Positions 43,904-54,041 of a DNA stretch of 64,000 bases are shown in pieces. A program made the translations under genes and the position numbers. Numbering within the stretch: position 1 is the stretch's first letter; each line of letters begins with the position of its first letter. This DNA comes from JBBIWA01 sp037439425 (GTDB taxonomy: Bacteria; Acidobacteriota; Blastocatellia; RBC074): the NCBI GenBank assembly GCA_037439425.1, contig JBBIWA010000007.1, positions 1 to 64,000 on the forward strand, written 5' to 3'. The notes beneath the pieces were generated by a model. It saw only the letters and a program-made list of their open reading frames with translations. It did no database searches and was not told the DNA's origin.

Positions 43904-44077
43904 TCGTGAGCTAAGCCCGCAGGAGTGTGCGCAAATCGGATGAGCGCAGCCTGTGGAGTGCTGCGACCTGGCGCAGCTTTGATAGTCTCTCGCTATTGGT
44001 AATCTCTCGCTACTGCTTTCGGCGAAGGACTACTAAAGCGGTGACGGGTCAGCGGCACTCCATAAGCTGGAGCGGCT

Positions 44078-45325
44078 ATGGCCATATTCACTACCTCACT
44101 ACGTCCTTGGGTGATTCGCCGCGTTGAAGCGCTGGAAAAGGTTGATCTCTTGGTTGGGATACCCTGCTTCAACAGTCAGGCCACCATTGAGCATGTCCTG
44201 GAGCAGGTCAGTAACGGATTGAGCCACTACTATGGGGATAAACGGTCGCTGATCGTCATCTCAGATGGGGGTTCGACTGATGATACCCGGGAGGTGGCTG
44301 AAGAAAAAGCTATCAGCCCTTACCTTGAGAAACTGATCGCGATCTACCGTGGGGTGCCAGGCAAAGGCTCAGCGCTGAGAATGATCTTTGAAATCGCTTC
44401 CCATCTCGGCGTGCAAGCTTGCGCCGTGGTGGATTCTGACTTGCGCAGCATTAGCCCGGTGTGGGTCCAACGCCTGCTTGATCCCATTCTCACTCAGGGA
44501 TTCCACTTTGTGGCCCCCGTCTATACGCGCTACAAGTACGATGGCACGATCACCAACAACGTCGTCTACTGTTTGACGAGAGCCCTCTTCGGCAAAAGAG
44601 TGCGCCAACCTATCGGCGGGGATTTCGGTTTCTCTCGAGAGCTGGCGCGGTTCTATGCGCTCGAAGAGGTATGGGATAGCGAGGTGGCGCGCTTTGGGAT
44701 CGATATCTGGATGACTATTTCAGCCATTGCGCGGGGCTTGCCGATTTGCCAGTCACACCTGGGCGTCAAAGTGCACAATGTCAAAGACCCGGGCGATTCC
44801 CTCGGGCCGATGTTCCGCCAGGTGGTCTTTACTCTCTTCTCGCTCATGGAGAAGCATCAAGATAAGTGGCTCAGGGTCGAGCGGAGCGAGCCGGTGCCCA
44901 CTTTGGGTGAGCACGCTGCGCTCGATCCTGAGCCATTCACGGTGGATGTTCAGCGCATGGTCGACAACTTCCAGCAAGGATATGAACACTTCGATGTGCT
45001 CTGGGAGCGCATCCTCGCCCCAGAGAATTTCAGTGCGCTGAAAAAGGTGGCTGAGCAAAAGGAGGGTCAGAGCTTTTATCTGCCTGCTGAACTGTGGAGC
45101 AAGATCGTCTACGATTTTGCCGCGGCCTTCCACCACTGGAAGCGCAACCATGTCCAACTGGTTGATGTCATGAGCCCGCTCTACTACGCGCGCGTCGCTT
45201 CGTTTGTCAACGAGACCAAAGAGATGAGTAACATTGAGGCCGAAGAGGTCATCGAAGAGCAAGCAGCTGTCTTCGAGAGTTTGAAGCCGTACTTGTTGGA
45301 GAAGTGGCAGTCTGCTGCGGCGTAA
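44078..45325 (+). CDS. Glycosyltransferase (GT2-like), third gene of the solute cluster
   Basis: This protein of about 415 residues has a GT-A fold: the opening LLVGIPCFNSQATIEHVLEQV, the nucleotide-binding VISDGGSTDDTREVAEEK, and the acidic ACAVVDSDLRSISP segment with D-S-D. Further on are RQPIGGDFGFSREL and FGIDIWMTISAIARG. The GxDIWMTI pattern is seen in glucosylglycerate- and mannosylglucosylglycerate-forming enzymes. It follows the phosphatase after a 174-base gap, with GGAG before the ATG. It may add a second sugar to glucosylglycerate or make glucosylglycerate directly from glycerate. The activity is an inference from context and resemblance. Confidence 0.7.
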   Translation: MAIFTTSLRPWVIRRVEALEKVDLLVGIPCFNSQATIEHVLEQVSNGLSHYYGDKRSLIVISDGGSTDDTREVAEEKAISPYLEKLIAIYRGVPGKGSALRMIFEIASHLGVQACAVVDSDLRSISPVWVQRLLDPILTQGFHFVAPVYTRYKYDGTITNNVVYCLTRALFGKRVRQPIGGDFGFSRELARFYALEEVWDSEVARFGIDIWMTISAIARGLPICQSHLGVKVHNVKDPGDSLGPMFRQVVFTLFSLMEKHQDKWLRVERSEPVPTLGEHAALDPEPFTVDVQRMVDNFQQGYEHFDVLWERILAPENFSALKKVAEQKEGQSFYLPAELWSKIVYDFAAAFHHWKRNHVQLVDVMSPLYYARVASFVNETKEMSNIEAEEVIEEQAAVFESLKPYLLEKWQSAAA

Positions 45326-45382
45326 TCCTCTCCTGCCCGCTGCGCCACCCTGGGGTGGATCACGGAAGACTCTTTTCGGGGT

Positions 45383-46615
45383 TTACGAAATCGGTGTCAG
45401 CGGAATGATCTCCTCTTCATCTACTCTCTCCTCGCCCTTAAAGAGCTGAACCAAAAACGGCGGCGCAATCAGCGTGGTCGCGACAGCCATAAACAACACC
45501 ACGCCGTAGACGGCATCGCTGACGGCTGCCAGGCCCAGGCCGATCTGCGCGACCACAATACCGACTTCACCGCGCGGCACCATGCCCATTCCTACCTGTA
45601 ATGCTTTCTTTATTCCCAGAGGGAGAGCCGCCAGGCCACAACCTACCAGTTTGGCAAGCACTGCTAGGATTGTGACAATCACGGCCAGCAGGATGATTTC
45701 TCTGCTCAAGAAAGCATCGAGCTTGAGCTGCATGCCAATGTTGACCAGGAAGAAGGGCAACAAGAACTCGGTCACCGCTTCGGTCTGATGTGGCATATCT
45801 GTGCCTTCAGCCGATTCCGAAAGCGTCATCCCGGCCAGAAACGCGCCGATGATGGCAGCGACTCCAATATAGCTGGCCAGCAGCGCCAGGCCTAAACAGA
45901 GCGACAGACCGAAGATAAGGTAGGAGTGGCCTACTTTCAGCTTCTCGACTCTGGGGCGGATCCGATTAACCGTGCGCGCGCCAACCAGGGCGATCAAGAG
46001 CGTAAAGCCGATAGCCAGTGCTGCCGTCGTTCCGATCTGCGCATAATTAACTCCGCCTCTGGCCAGACTGCTCACCACAGCCAGAATCAGCAAGCCGAGG
46101 ATGTCATCAATCACTGCCGCGCCCAGGATGATGCGGCTCGTCTCCAAACTGAGCAGGCTCATCTGTCCGAGCACCCGCGCCGTGATCCCGACCGAAGTCG
46201 CTACCAGCGCCGCGCCGGTGAAAATCGCTTCGATCGACGCTCGTCCCCAGAGCCACATAATGGCGTAGCCGCAGATGAATGGCACAATCACGCCTAACAC
46301 CGCCACCAACGTCGCCCGCGCACCGACGCGAAAGATGTCTCCCGGTTTGGTTTCAAGGCCGACCAGGAAGAGCAAAAAGAGAACGCCGATTTCTGAGAGC
46401 GCCGAGGTCAATTCGCTTGGCGCCACCAGCCCCAACACGCCAGGCCCGATGATGATCCCGGCCAGGATCTCGCCAGCAACTGCCGGCTGCTTCAACCGCT
46501 CGAATAGTTCCGCCGCCAGTTTCGCTGCGACGAACATCACAAAGAGGGTAAAAAACAGGCTGCCATGCTCTCCGCTCGACGCATCGAGCGCCAGATAGAT
46601 CTCATTTGTCAGCAT
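45383..46615 (-). CDS. Cation:proton antiporter, CPA2 family
   Basis: This protein of about 410 residues is an integral membrane antiporter with about 12 hydrophobic segments and no C-terminal TrkA domain. The opening LKQPAVAGEILAGIIIGPGVLG and the ALVATSVGITARVL and GAAVIDDILGLLIL stretches are characteristic; the latter holds the paired aspartates of the ion-binding site (DD in VIDDI). It exchanges Na+ or K+ for protons. GAGGAATAAAGG lies before the ATG. It converges with the glycosyltransferase gene. Beside a compatible-solute pathway it may be part of a salt or pH response; this is inference from location. Confidence 0.9.
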   Translation of the reverse strand: MLTNEIYLALDASSGEHGSLFFTLFVMFVAAKLAAELFERLKQPAVAGEILAGIIIGPGVLGLVAPSELTSALSEIGVLFLLFLVGLETKPGDIFRVGARATLVAVLGVIVPFICGYAIMWLWGRASIEAIFTGAALVATSVGITARVLGQMSLLSLETSRIILGAAVIDDILGLLILAVVSSLARGGVNYAQIGTTAALAIGFTLLIALVGARTVNRIRPRVEKLKVGHSYLIFGLSLCLGLALLASYIGVAAIIGAFLAGMTLSESAEGTDMPHQTEAVTEFLLPFFLVNIGMQLKLDAFLSREIILLAVIVTILAVLAKLVGCGLAALPLGIKKALQVGMGMVPRGEVGIVVAQIGLGLAAVSDAVYGVVLFMAVATTLIAPPFLVQLFKGEERVDEEEIIPLTPIS

Positions 46616-46917
46616 CGCCTTTATTCCTCAGAAAGTTGTGCTTGCAGCCACAGCATCGTAACTTACCGGCGGTGAGTTGTCCAGCAGTCATCTGGCGCTT
46701 GCAGTGTAATCGGATAAGCAAACGGATTGACAAAATGGAGCTGAGGATGAAAAGTAGCAGGGCAGAAACAGAAGTGCGAATTGCGAATTGAAATCCAAAA
46801 CCATTGCGAAATGTAGAATCCATGCTGTCCGTGTAATCCGTGGATTCATTCCGAATTCGCAATCCGAAATTCGCAATCCGAAAAGTGAAATCCATCTTCC
46901 ACCGAGGTGAGACTGAT
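46616..46917. repeat. Intergenic gap with simple inverted repeats
   Basis: The gap between the antiporter and glpK holds near copies of GCGAATTGCGAATTG (about 46777-46791) facing AATTCGCAATCCGAAATTCG (about 46854-46875), so it could fold back. No gene is supported. It belongs to the same class as the spacers before accC and the PrsW gene. Confidence 0.5.
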
Positions 46918-48396
<1,479 letters not shown>

Positions 48397-48529
48397 TTTC
48401 CCGGGGAGTCGTTAACCTCATTAGTAAGTTGGCCAGCAAAATAAGCCAGACATAAATCCCCTGGCTGCCTTAGCAGCGCTATACAGAGCTCAGACCGGCT
48501 CTCGAATCATTGCTGAGATTATCTAAGAC

Positions 48530-48703
48530 ATGAGGACTTACATCCTTCAGCGCGAGCAGATCATACTGCGTCCGCGAGCCGAGGTGTTCGCTTTTGATGC
48601 CTTCAACCTCGAACGCATCAGGCCAGCGTTTGTTAAGTTTCGCGTCGTAGCGCCCGGTCCCGATCGGGATGAGCGAAGGCGCAGCACTGCCAGAGTGTGC
48701 TGA
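48530..48703 (+). pseudogene. SRPBCC (polyketide cyclase-like) fragment
   Basis: The 57-codon frame begins MRTYILQREQIILRPRAEVF and continues AFDAFNLERIRPAFVKFRVV with APGPDRDE. This matches the first third of SRPBCC/COQ10-type ligand-binding proteins, which normally read AxFFADAFNLERIT at this place; here the FFA step seems deleted. A stop follows, and the rest of the normal 150-residue domain is missing. It is best seen as a truncated relic. Confidence 0.65.
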
Positions 48704-48804
48704 GGCTCCCAGAAGTTCCGCGCGCTGATGGCGAGTAAGTAGTGGCGGCCCATCTTCGGGTTTAACCACAGTCTGATAACGTGTGGTGGCTCGCCCTCCC
48801 GGGG

Positions 48805-49127
48805 CCACAGCGGTTATGAGCCGATCAAACAAAGCTCCACATCATTGTCCGTAACGCTAGGTCTGTAACGCTAGCTCATTATCCGTAACGCTAGGTCTGT
48901 AACGCTAGCTCATTGCCCGCAACGCTAGGTCTGTAGCGCTAGCTCGTTGTCTGTAGCGCTAGGCTGCGCAGATAATGCGCCACAGCAGTTACGAGCCGAT
49001 CAAACAATATCCACCGCAACCGCATAACAATCGAGCTGATCAAGTAAAAAGCCAGGGTGGTGGTTTTTCCGCCGCCGGGTAGCGGTTTTGTCCTCACATA
49101 GCAATTGAGCCGATCAAGCAAAGAGCC
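48805..49127. repeat. Four-copy dispersed repeat around GAGCCGATCAA
   Basis: Near copies of CCACAGCGGTTATGAGCCGA and the following TCAAACAAA occur at about 48805-48834 and 48980-49007. More diverged forms (ATCGAGCTGATCAAGTAAAA and ATTGAGCCGATCAAGCAAAG) occur at about 49029-49050 and 49104-49125. They surround the 34-base tandem array. No gene is supported here. Confidence 0.65.
48842..48963. repeat. 34-bp tandem repeat array
   Basis: Three full units of 34 bases (48842-48875, 48876-48909, 48910-48943) and part of a fourth. The core GTAACGCTAG, sometimes GCAACGCTAG or GTAGCGCTAG, occurs twice per unit, so the array has a half-unit period as well. There is no spacer variation of the CRISPR type. 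Confidence 0.9.
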
Positions 49128-49421
49128 ACCGCAACCCCACAGCAATTTGCACAGAGTGGTCTTGCATCTAGTGTAATCTTGCCCGGATGCGGTGGCTCAG
49201 GGGACTCTGACTGATGGCGTGGAGGGAGACTATCAAGAGAAAACACAAATGAAGCAACAAGCCTCATTGTGCCTCTCCAGATCGTGGACCCAGCTCTCTA
49301 CTTCAGGCGGCGGTCTGGCTGCTGAATGATAACCGCCACCAGCTTTGGGGCTATCAGTGAAGAGCCACGTTGAGGGGGCGGAAGTGACACACGGCTCGGA
49401 TGAACTCGACCCTACTCGGGT

Positions 49422-49487
49422 CGGATGAGTGATTACACAAGGCACACCCTTAAAGTGTACGTTGTGTCTGCCGGAATCACTCATCCG
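49422..49487. repeat. Long imperfect palindrome
   Basis: CGGATGAGTGATT (49422-49434) is the exact reverse complement of AATCACTCATCCG (49475-49487). Inside, ACACAA pairs with TTGTGT and ACAC with GTGT around a CCTTAAA loop. A smaller hairpin CGACCC/GGGTCG (49407-49423) lies directly upstream. The whole could be a regulatory RNA element or a mobile-element end. Confidence 0.7.
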
Positions 49488-49499
49488 GTAAGCTTTCGG

Positions 49500-49600
49500 G
49501 CTTTAGTTGTTTCTGTGGAGCTGGGTTAAAGGAAGCTCTTCCTAACTTCCTACCTTCTATGCTTCAGTCGTTTCTGTGGGGCTGGGTTAAAGGAAACTGT
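49500..49600. repeat. 40-bp direct near-repeat
   Basis: Two copies of GTTTCTGTGG(A/G)GCTGGG followed by TTAAAGGAA lie 61 bases apart (49500-49539 and 49561-49600). No gene is seen in 49130-49886. Confidence 0.6.
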
Positions 49601-49886
49601 CAGGATTTTCTGGGGCAGTTCGTCTTTGTGAGCCGGCACAAAGCACTTCTGGCCGCCTGGCTTAGCTCTAGCCTTCAGTGAGCCTTTTTCAGAAAGCCAG
49701 CTCTGTGATTTCTTTCAATGGCCAACATTTTTTAACACTTTTCATTTTGGGATGCAAGGGATTTTTTGTGTGCAGCGATTTTCTCGTGAGCTGATTTGCT
49801 GCGGTTTTGCGCATGAATAAGTGAGGGCAAAAGAAGTGGATCGTAGCTGCGACTGTTGCAGCTGCCACCATCAAGTCATCACCACA

Positions 49887-50038
49887 GTGAGTCTGCGTCC
49901 GGAGCTGTCGCGCCAGCCGGAACTACTCAGGCGCTTCCTCGCCGAAGCGAAGACTCTCGCCCGGCTCCACTTTTCTGCCAGGTGCTTGAAGCCGTTGCCC
50001 ATGCGCACGCACTAGGCATCAGCCAGAGGCTGAAGTGA
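49887..50038 (+). pseudogene. Serine/threonine kinase remnant
   Basis: One frame reads VSLRPELSRQPELLRRFLAE then AKTLARLH, the typical N-lobe helix segment of bacterial Hanks-type kinases. It then breaks, and the next frame continues LFCQVLEAVAHAHALGI and SQRLK, the stretch just before the catalytic loop (normally GI-x-H-R-D-L-K). The region between is deleted, and the catalytic HRD is corrupted to SQR. This is clearly a relic. Confidence 0.75.
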
Positions 50039-50059
50039 CGATTAAAGCCACCAGATAGG

Positions 50060-50379
50060 CTTTGTCTTTCAGCGCGTTTGGCGCGCGCATGCTGAATGAG
50101 GCTCTGCCGCATCAAGTTGGCCGCGGCGCCAAAAAAATGGGCGCGGTTCTGCCAGTTGACCGATCTCTGATCTACCAGCCGCAGATAGGCTTCGTGCACC
50201 AGCGCTGTCGCTTGCAGCGTGTGGCCAGGGCCTTCGCGACGCAGATAGCGCTCAGCCAGCCGGCGCAGTTCGTCGTGGACAAGCGGCAGTAACTTATCCA
50301 GCGCCGCGTCATCTCCCTGGCTCCAGTCAAGCAGCAGCCGGGTGACTTCTTGTTGCTGAGGTGACGACAGTTCGGCGCC
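50060..50379 (-). pseudogene. ECF sigma factor (TIGR02999 type), truncated
   Basis: Read leftwards from 50379, the frame gives AELSSPQQQEVTRLLLDWSQ, GDDAALDKLLPLVHDELRRL and AERYLRREGPGHTLQATALV. It then gives HEAYLRLVDQRSVNWQNRAH and FFGAAANLMRQSLIQHARAK, the sigma-2 region of the TIGR02999/SigK-like ECF group common in acidobacteria. The ATG is gone (a TGA directly precedes the first codon) and region 4 is missing: homology stops near 50065. The kinase remnant of the opposite strand lies just beyond it. In relatives such sigma factors often precede kinases on the same strand, so this is a rearranged relic. Confidence 0.75.
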
Positions 50380-50532
50380 TCAAAAAATCCTAGGTACGCG
50401 CGCGTCTCGCGCGCCTGGCTTGAATGAGTGTGCCATTGTTGGCAAGCAATCACGCTAGCAGCGTGCGGACCCAGGAGGCCTCCATCGTTTTCAGAGCGCG
50501 GCGTGACGATCGCGGTCGATCCGCGGCCAAGC

Positions 50533-51456
50533 TCACGACAGCTCGCTTCGAACTCGTTCTAGCAACCGCTTGGTGGCGCGAATGCCTTCCGGCTCACTCA
50601 ATCTGGCCCCCTCATACTCGATGCCCACGTAACCGCGATAGCCAGCCTCCAACACGATCTTCATCATCCGTTTGAAGTCGGTATGAATCTCATGGCCTTG
50701 CTCGTCGAAGTCGTGTGATTTGGCGCTGACGGCTTTGGCATAAGGCATCATTTCCGCCACGCCCTGATAGCGATCATATTGCTTGCCTCCGCCAAGCTGG
50801 AAATTGCCAAAGTCGGGCAACGTGCCGCAGCGCGGATGATTCACCTTTTTGATCACCGCCACCAGCCAGGCTCCGTTGGAAGATAGCCCGCCGTGATTCT
50901 CGACCAGGACGTTGATGCCATGAGCAGCGCCGAATTCGGTCAGGCGGCGCAACCCCTCAGCCGCTTGATTGAGTTGTTCTGTGTAGCTCCCGCTGCCGTG
51001 AGCATTGACGCGGATCGAATGGCAGCCGAGATACTGGGCTGCCACGACCCACTTGTAGTGATTTTCGACTGCCTTGATGCGTTTGGCTTGATTGGGATCG
51101 CCCAGCGCCCCTTCGCCGTCAACCATAATCAGCAAGCTTTTGACGCCCAAGTCGCTAGCTCGTTTCTTCATCTCAGCCAGGTAGTGTTTGTCATTGGCCC
51201 GGTCTTTGAAGAACTGGTTGACGTACTCCACAGCATCAATCCCGTAATCGTTTTTAGCCGTCCTGGCGAAATCCAAATGATCGAGCTGTCGGGCGAAGAG
51301 CGTGCGGTGCAGCGACCATTCGGCCAGTGAAATCTGAAACAGCGGTTGCTTCAGGATCGTCCCTAAGTGCTCGCCCGCAGCGCTCGCCAGACTCAAACCA
51401 GCGATTGAGCCCACTGAGCGCTTGACAAAGCTGCGACGATCTATCAGATATGCCAT
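50533..51456 (-). CDS. Exported sugar phosphate isomerase/epimerase-like TIM barrel
   Basis: This 307-residue protein starts with a twin-arginine signal (DRRSFVKRSVGSIAGLSLASA), so it is exported folded. The rest has the xylose-isomerase-like TIM barrel: FARTAKNDYGIDAVEYVNQFF, then LGVKSLLIMVDGEG, HSIRVNAHGSG, INVLVENHGGLSSNGAWL with a metal-binding glutamate, GTLPDFGNF and the C-terminal GYVGIEYEG. Substrates of the secreted members are mostly unknown. It stands upstream of nothing in an operon; the peroxidase gene lies about 47 bases before it on the same strand, so the two could be cotranscribed. Confidence 0.8.
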   Translation of the reverse strand: MAYLIDRRSFVKRSVGSIAGLSLASAAGEHLGTILKQPLFQISLAEWSLHRTLFARQLDHLDFARTAKNDYGIDAVEYVNQFFKDRANDKHYLAEMKKRASDLGVKSLLIMVDGEGALGDPNQAKRIKAVENHYKWVVAAQYLGCHSIRVNAHGSGSYTEQLNQAAEGLRRLTEFGAAHGINVLVENHGGLSSNGAWLVAVIKKVNHPRCGTLPDFGNFQLGGGKQYDRYQGVAEMMPYAKAVSAKSHDFDEQGHEIHTDFKRMMKIVLEAGYRGYVGIEYEGARLSEPEGIRATKRLLERVRSELS

Positions 51457-51503
51457 GGCAAGACCTCATCCAATGACCTGTAACCGGTGATCCAACAGCC
51501 AGA

Positions 51504-52580
51504 TCATTGTGGAAACTTATCAGGCGCTTTGACCTGCTGCCAGGTATCGCTTTCGAGCGATTTCAGAAACTCGATCAGGTCGGCTTTCTCCTGCGCAGTC
51601 AGTTTCAGAGGCCTGATGTCTTTATCCAGGTAAGGGTTCTTCTCGCCGCCCTTGTTGTAAAACTCGATCACCTCTTCAAGCGTGGCCAGACTGCCATCGT
51701 GCATGTAAGGGGCCGTTTTGGTCAGCGCCGCGCGCAGCGATGGGGTCTTGAATGCTCCTTTATCCTGTTCGTTTCCGGTGACCGTGAAGCGGCCCTCATC
51801 TTTGAACTTCCCTTCTTTCGCATCCCAGCCCACGCCGAGGTTGTGGAACTTCTCGTCGGTGAAATTGAAGCCGCTGTGACAGGTCTCGCAGCGCGCTTTG
51901 TCGCGGAAGATTTCGTGGCCGCGTTTGGCCGCTTCGGAGATGGCGCTCTGATCGCCAGCCTGATACCTGTCAAAAGGAGAACTACCCGAAAGCACCGTGC
52001 GCTCGAAGGCGGCAATGGCTTGAACGATTCGCTGCGTGGTGATCACCTCGGTGCCGAAGGCGCGTTGAAAGAGCGGCTTGTAGCCCGCAATCTGGTTGAG
52101 CTTTTCGACCAGGGCATCATGCGAAGGCATCTTCATCTCGATCGGATTGATGATCGGTCCTTTCGCCTGCTCTTCGAGTGAAGGGGCGCGGCCATCCCAG
52201 AACTGAACTGAGCTGAAGGCGCGATTGATAATTGAGGGGGCATTGCGCGTACCGGCCTGTCCACCGACTCCAATCGAGGTCTTCTTCCCATCGCTGAACC
52301 CGAACTCAGGCGCGTGACAGCTGGCGCAAGAGACTGTGTCATCTAATGACAGCCGCTTATCGAAGTAGAGCAGGCGGCCCAGTTCGATCTTTTCTACCGT
52401 CATCGGATTGTCTTCGGGAATCACCAGATTGAATTTATTCAGCCCTAGCGGAACCTCAAGAGTGTAGGGCGTTGGAGCTACTGCTTCTTCACCTTCTTTG
52501 ACACAACCAAAGAGAAACAGCGAGCTGAGCAACACGAGCGAGAAACCACCAAGCACAATCAACTTAATAACTGCTCTCAT
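51504..52580 (-). CDS. Di-haem cytochrome c peroxidase / MauG-like lipoprotein
   Basis: This protein of about 358 residues has two c-type haem sites: C85-x-x-C88-H89 (CASCH) and C230-x-x-C233-H234 (CETCH). A lipoprotein signal ends at C26 (LFLFGC). Typical family segments are LGRLLYFDKRLS, RNAPSIINRAFSSVQFWDGR and FKTPSLRAALTKTAPYMHDGS. Such enzymes reduce peroxide or modify protein tryptophans in the periplasm. The ATG at 52580 follows AAGGAGATAAACG; a longer frame to 52640 is rejected. The TIM-barrel gene follows closely on the same strand. Confidence 0.9.
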   Translation of the reverse strand: MRAVIKLIVLGGFSLVLLSSLFLFGCVKEGEEAVAPTPYTLEVPLGLNKFNLVIPEDNPMTVEKIELGRLLYFDKRLSLDDTVSCASCHAPEFGFSDGKKTSIGVGGQAGTRNAPSIINRAFSSVQFWDGRAPSLEEQAKGPIINPIEMKMPSHDALVEKLNQIAGYKPLFQRAFGTEVITTQRIVQAIAAFERTVLSGSSPFDRYQAGDQSAISEAAKRGHEIFRDKARCETCHSGFNFTDEKFHNLGVGWDAKEGKFKDEGRFTVTGNEQDKGAFKTPSLRAALTKTAPYMHDGSLATLEEVIEFYNKGGEKNPYLDKDIRPLKLTAQEKADLIEFLKSLESDTWQQVKAPDKFPQ

Positions 52581-52892
52581 CCGTTTATCTCCTTCCTTAA
52601 AAGCAAGTCTCTTTGAGGGTACAGGCTCAGAGCGCGACACTAACCCAGCTTGATCCTGGGATGTCTTTGGCTCTTGATAGGGATCAGGTAAAACGAGTAT
52701 TGCTTTATACTAAACTGCGCACTACAGCTTAGCGCAAATCTTCCGGCAATTGAAGTCTTTCTGTCCCCGCCGGGCCAGGTCTGGACCACTCGATTCCAAC
52801 TGCCAGTTATTGACTAGCAGCTCGAATTGGCATAGAAACGGTCTACCTGGCTGAGGCCTGGTAGCCAGATTCCCAGACAAGGACAAACTGTT
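52581..52892. other. Intergenic gap between divergent genes
   Basis: This gap of about 310 bases separates the peroxidase (minus) from the CWC protein (plus) and must carry both promoters. I see no clear operator or hairpin in it. Confidence 0.4.
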
Positions 52893-53189
52893 GTGCGAAC
52901 GAGGTTACGCAAATTAGCTGGTTATCTTTCCCTGAGATGGCGCGAGCCTGCGTCTTGCGAGGCCTGCCACCAACCCTTCGTCTGCGGAGCCACGCTGACA
53001 GGTTGTTGGTGCACTGAAATCAAGCTCAGCGCGGAGACGCGCCGTAAATTGCGGGCGCATTATCAGCGCTGCTTATGTCGCGCTTGCCTGGAGCAATTGG
53101 CCGACAACGAGGCAAGAGCCGCTCAACCACAAACAGATAAAGCAGGCTCTGAAATCCTGCCGGGCTGTTCCGACGAAGGTGGACTCTAG
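52893..53189 (+). CDS. Cysteine-rich CWC-domain protein
   Basis: This 98-residue protein has the pattern of the cysteine-rich CWC domain: C-E-A-C-H-Q-P-F-x-C-G at about 22-32, G-C-W-C at 37-40, and C-L-C-R-A-C-L near 60-66. The family is thought to bind zinc or another metal. The GTG start is preceded by AAGGACA at a slightly long distance. It overlaps the end of the opposite esterase gene by four bases. Function is unknown. Confidence 0.75.
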   Translation: MRTRLRKLAGYLSLRWREPASCEACHQPFVCGATLTGCWCTEIKLSAETRRKLRAHYQRCLCRACLEQLADNEARAAQPQTDKAGSEILPGCSDEGGL

Positions 53190-53926
53190 CTGAAGAGTTT
53201 GCCGAAATAGTAAGGTATTGCCTGACGCCACCACGGCCAGTCGTGATTGGCCTCAGGGCCCCAGATATCGAGCCAGTGCGGAATGCCTTTGCTGTGTAGA
53301 ATCGCCGAAAGCTGGCGCGAGCGCTCAGGCGCTTCGTAAGCTCCTTGCCCGGTATAAATGATAATCCTGCGGCCGCCGCGTTGCAGAATGGGCAGATAGT
53401 AATCGTCGTTCAGATTGGACAGATAGTCTACCGGATTATTGAAGTAGACGTTGTCATCGTAGTAGCCATTGAGATAGCTGCGAATATCGTAACTGCCGCT
53501 CAGCAGGATGGCGCCGCCGAAGAGGTCCGGATGGCGGAAAAAGAGATTGCCGGCCAGATAGGCTCCCAGGCTGATACCTGCAACGATCGGCAACGCACCC
53601 AAATTGCAACAGTCATGGCGAATCAAAGGCAAGACTTCCTCGGTCACATATCCATCGTAGCGATTGAGCCAGGCTAGCTTTTCTTGCGGCGCGGCGTGGT
53701 CATTGAGCAAGGCCAGCCGGTTGACGCTGTTGATCGAGTAAAGCTTCACCTTCCCGTTTTCTAAAAACCACTTGACTGAATCAATCAGGTCAAAGCGTTC
53801 GTATTCAAGAAAGTCAGCCGCTGCGGTTGGCAGCAGCAAGACGGGCGGGCCATAGTGGCCATATGCCACCAGTGGCATTTCCTGGTACAATCTCTCGCTG
53901 TACCAACTGGTAAGATCGCGACGCAT
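53186..53926 (-). CDS. Alpha/beta-hydrolase, putative esterase family
   Basis: This 246-residue protein has the alpha/beta-hydrolase fold. The nucleophile elbow is GISLGAYLAG, whose serine is followed by a typical helix. A possible acid residue lies near GRRIIIYTGQGAYEAPERS, and the histidine is probably in EANHDWPWWRQ. It resembles the esterase D-like proteins in which HDWPWW follows the last strand. There is no signal peptide, so it is cytoplasmic. A GGAGGAATCT site lies before the ATG. It is divergent from the rhodanese gene. Confidence 0.8.
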   Translation of the reverse strand: MRRDLTSWYSERLYQEMPLVAYGHYGPPVLLLPTAAADFLEYERFDLIDSVKWFLENGKVKLYSINSVNRLALLNDHAAPQEKLAWLNRYDGYVTEEVLPLIRHDCCNLGALPIVAGISLGAYLAGNLFFRHPDLFGGAILLSGSYDIRSYLNGYYDDNVYFNNPVDYLSNLNDDYYLPILQRGGRRIIIYTGQGAYEAPERSRQLSAILHSKGIPHWLDIWGPEANHDWPWWRQAIPYYFGKLFS

Positions 53927-54041
53927 AGATTCCTCCAGGGAGGATCAAATCAGCTCTGGCCGCAACTCGCCATGTAGTTGTGGCATTCTATGCTGAGGCT
54001 CTCCCTGGCGTCAAAGGAGCAGGTTGAAAGGAGAGTGCTTG

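Noticed and set aside
48842..48963. Possible CRISPR array
   Set aside because: Units abut without unique spacers and have a half-unit period, so it is an ordinary tandem repeat; no cas genes nearby.
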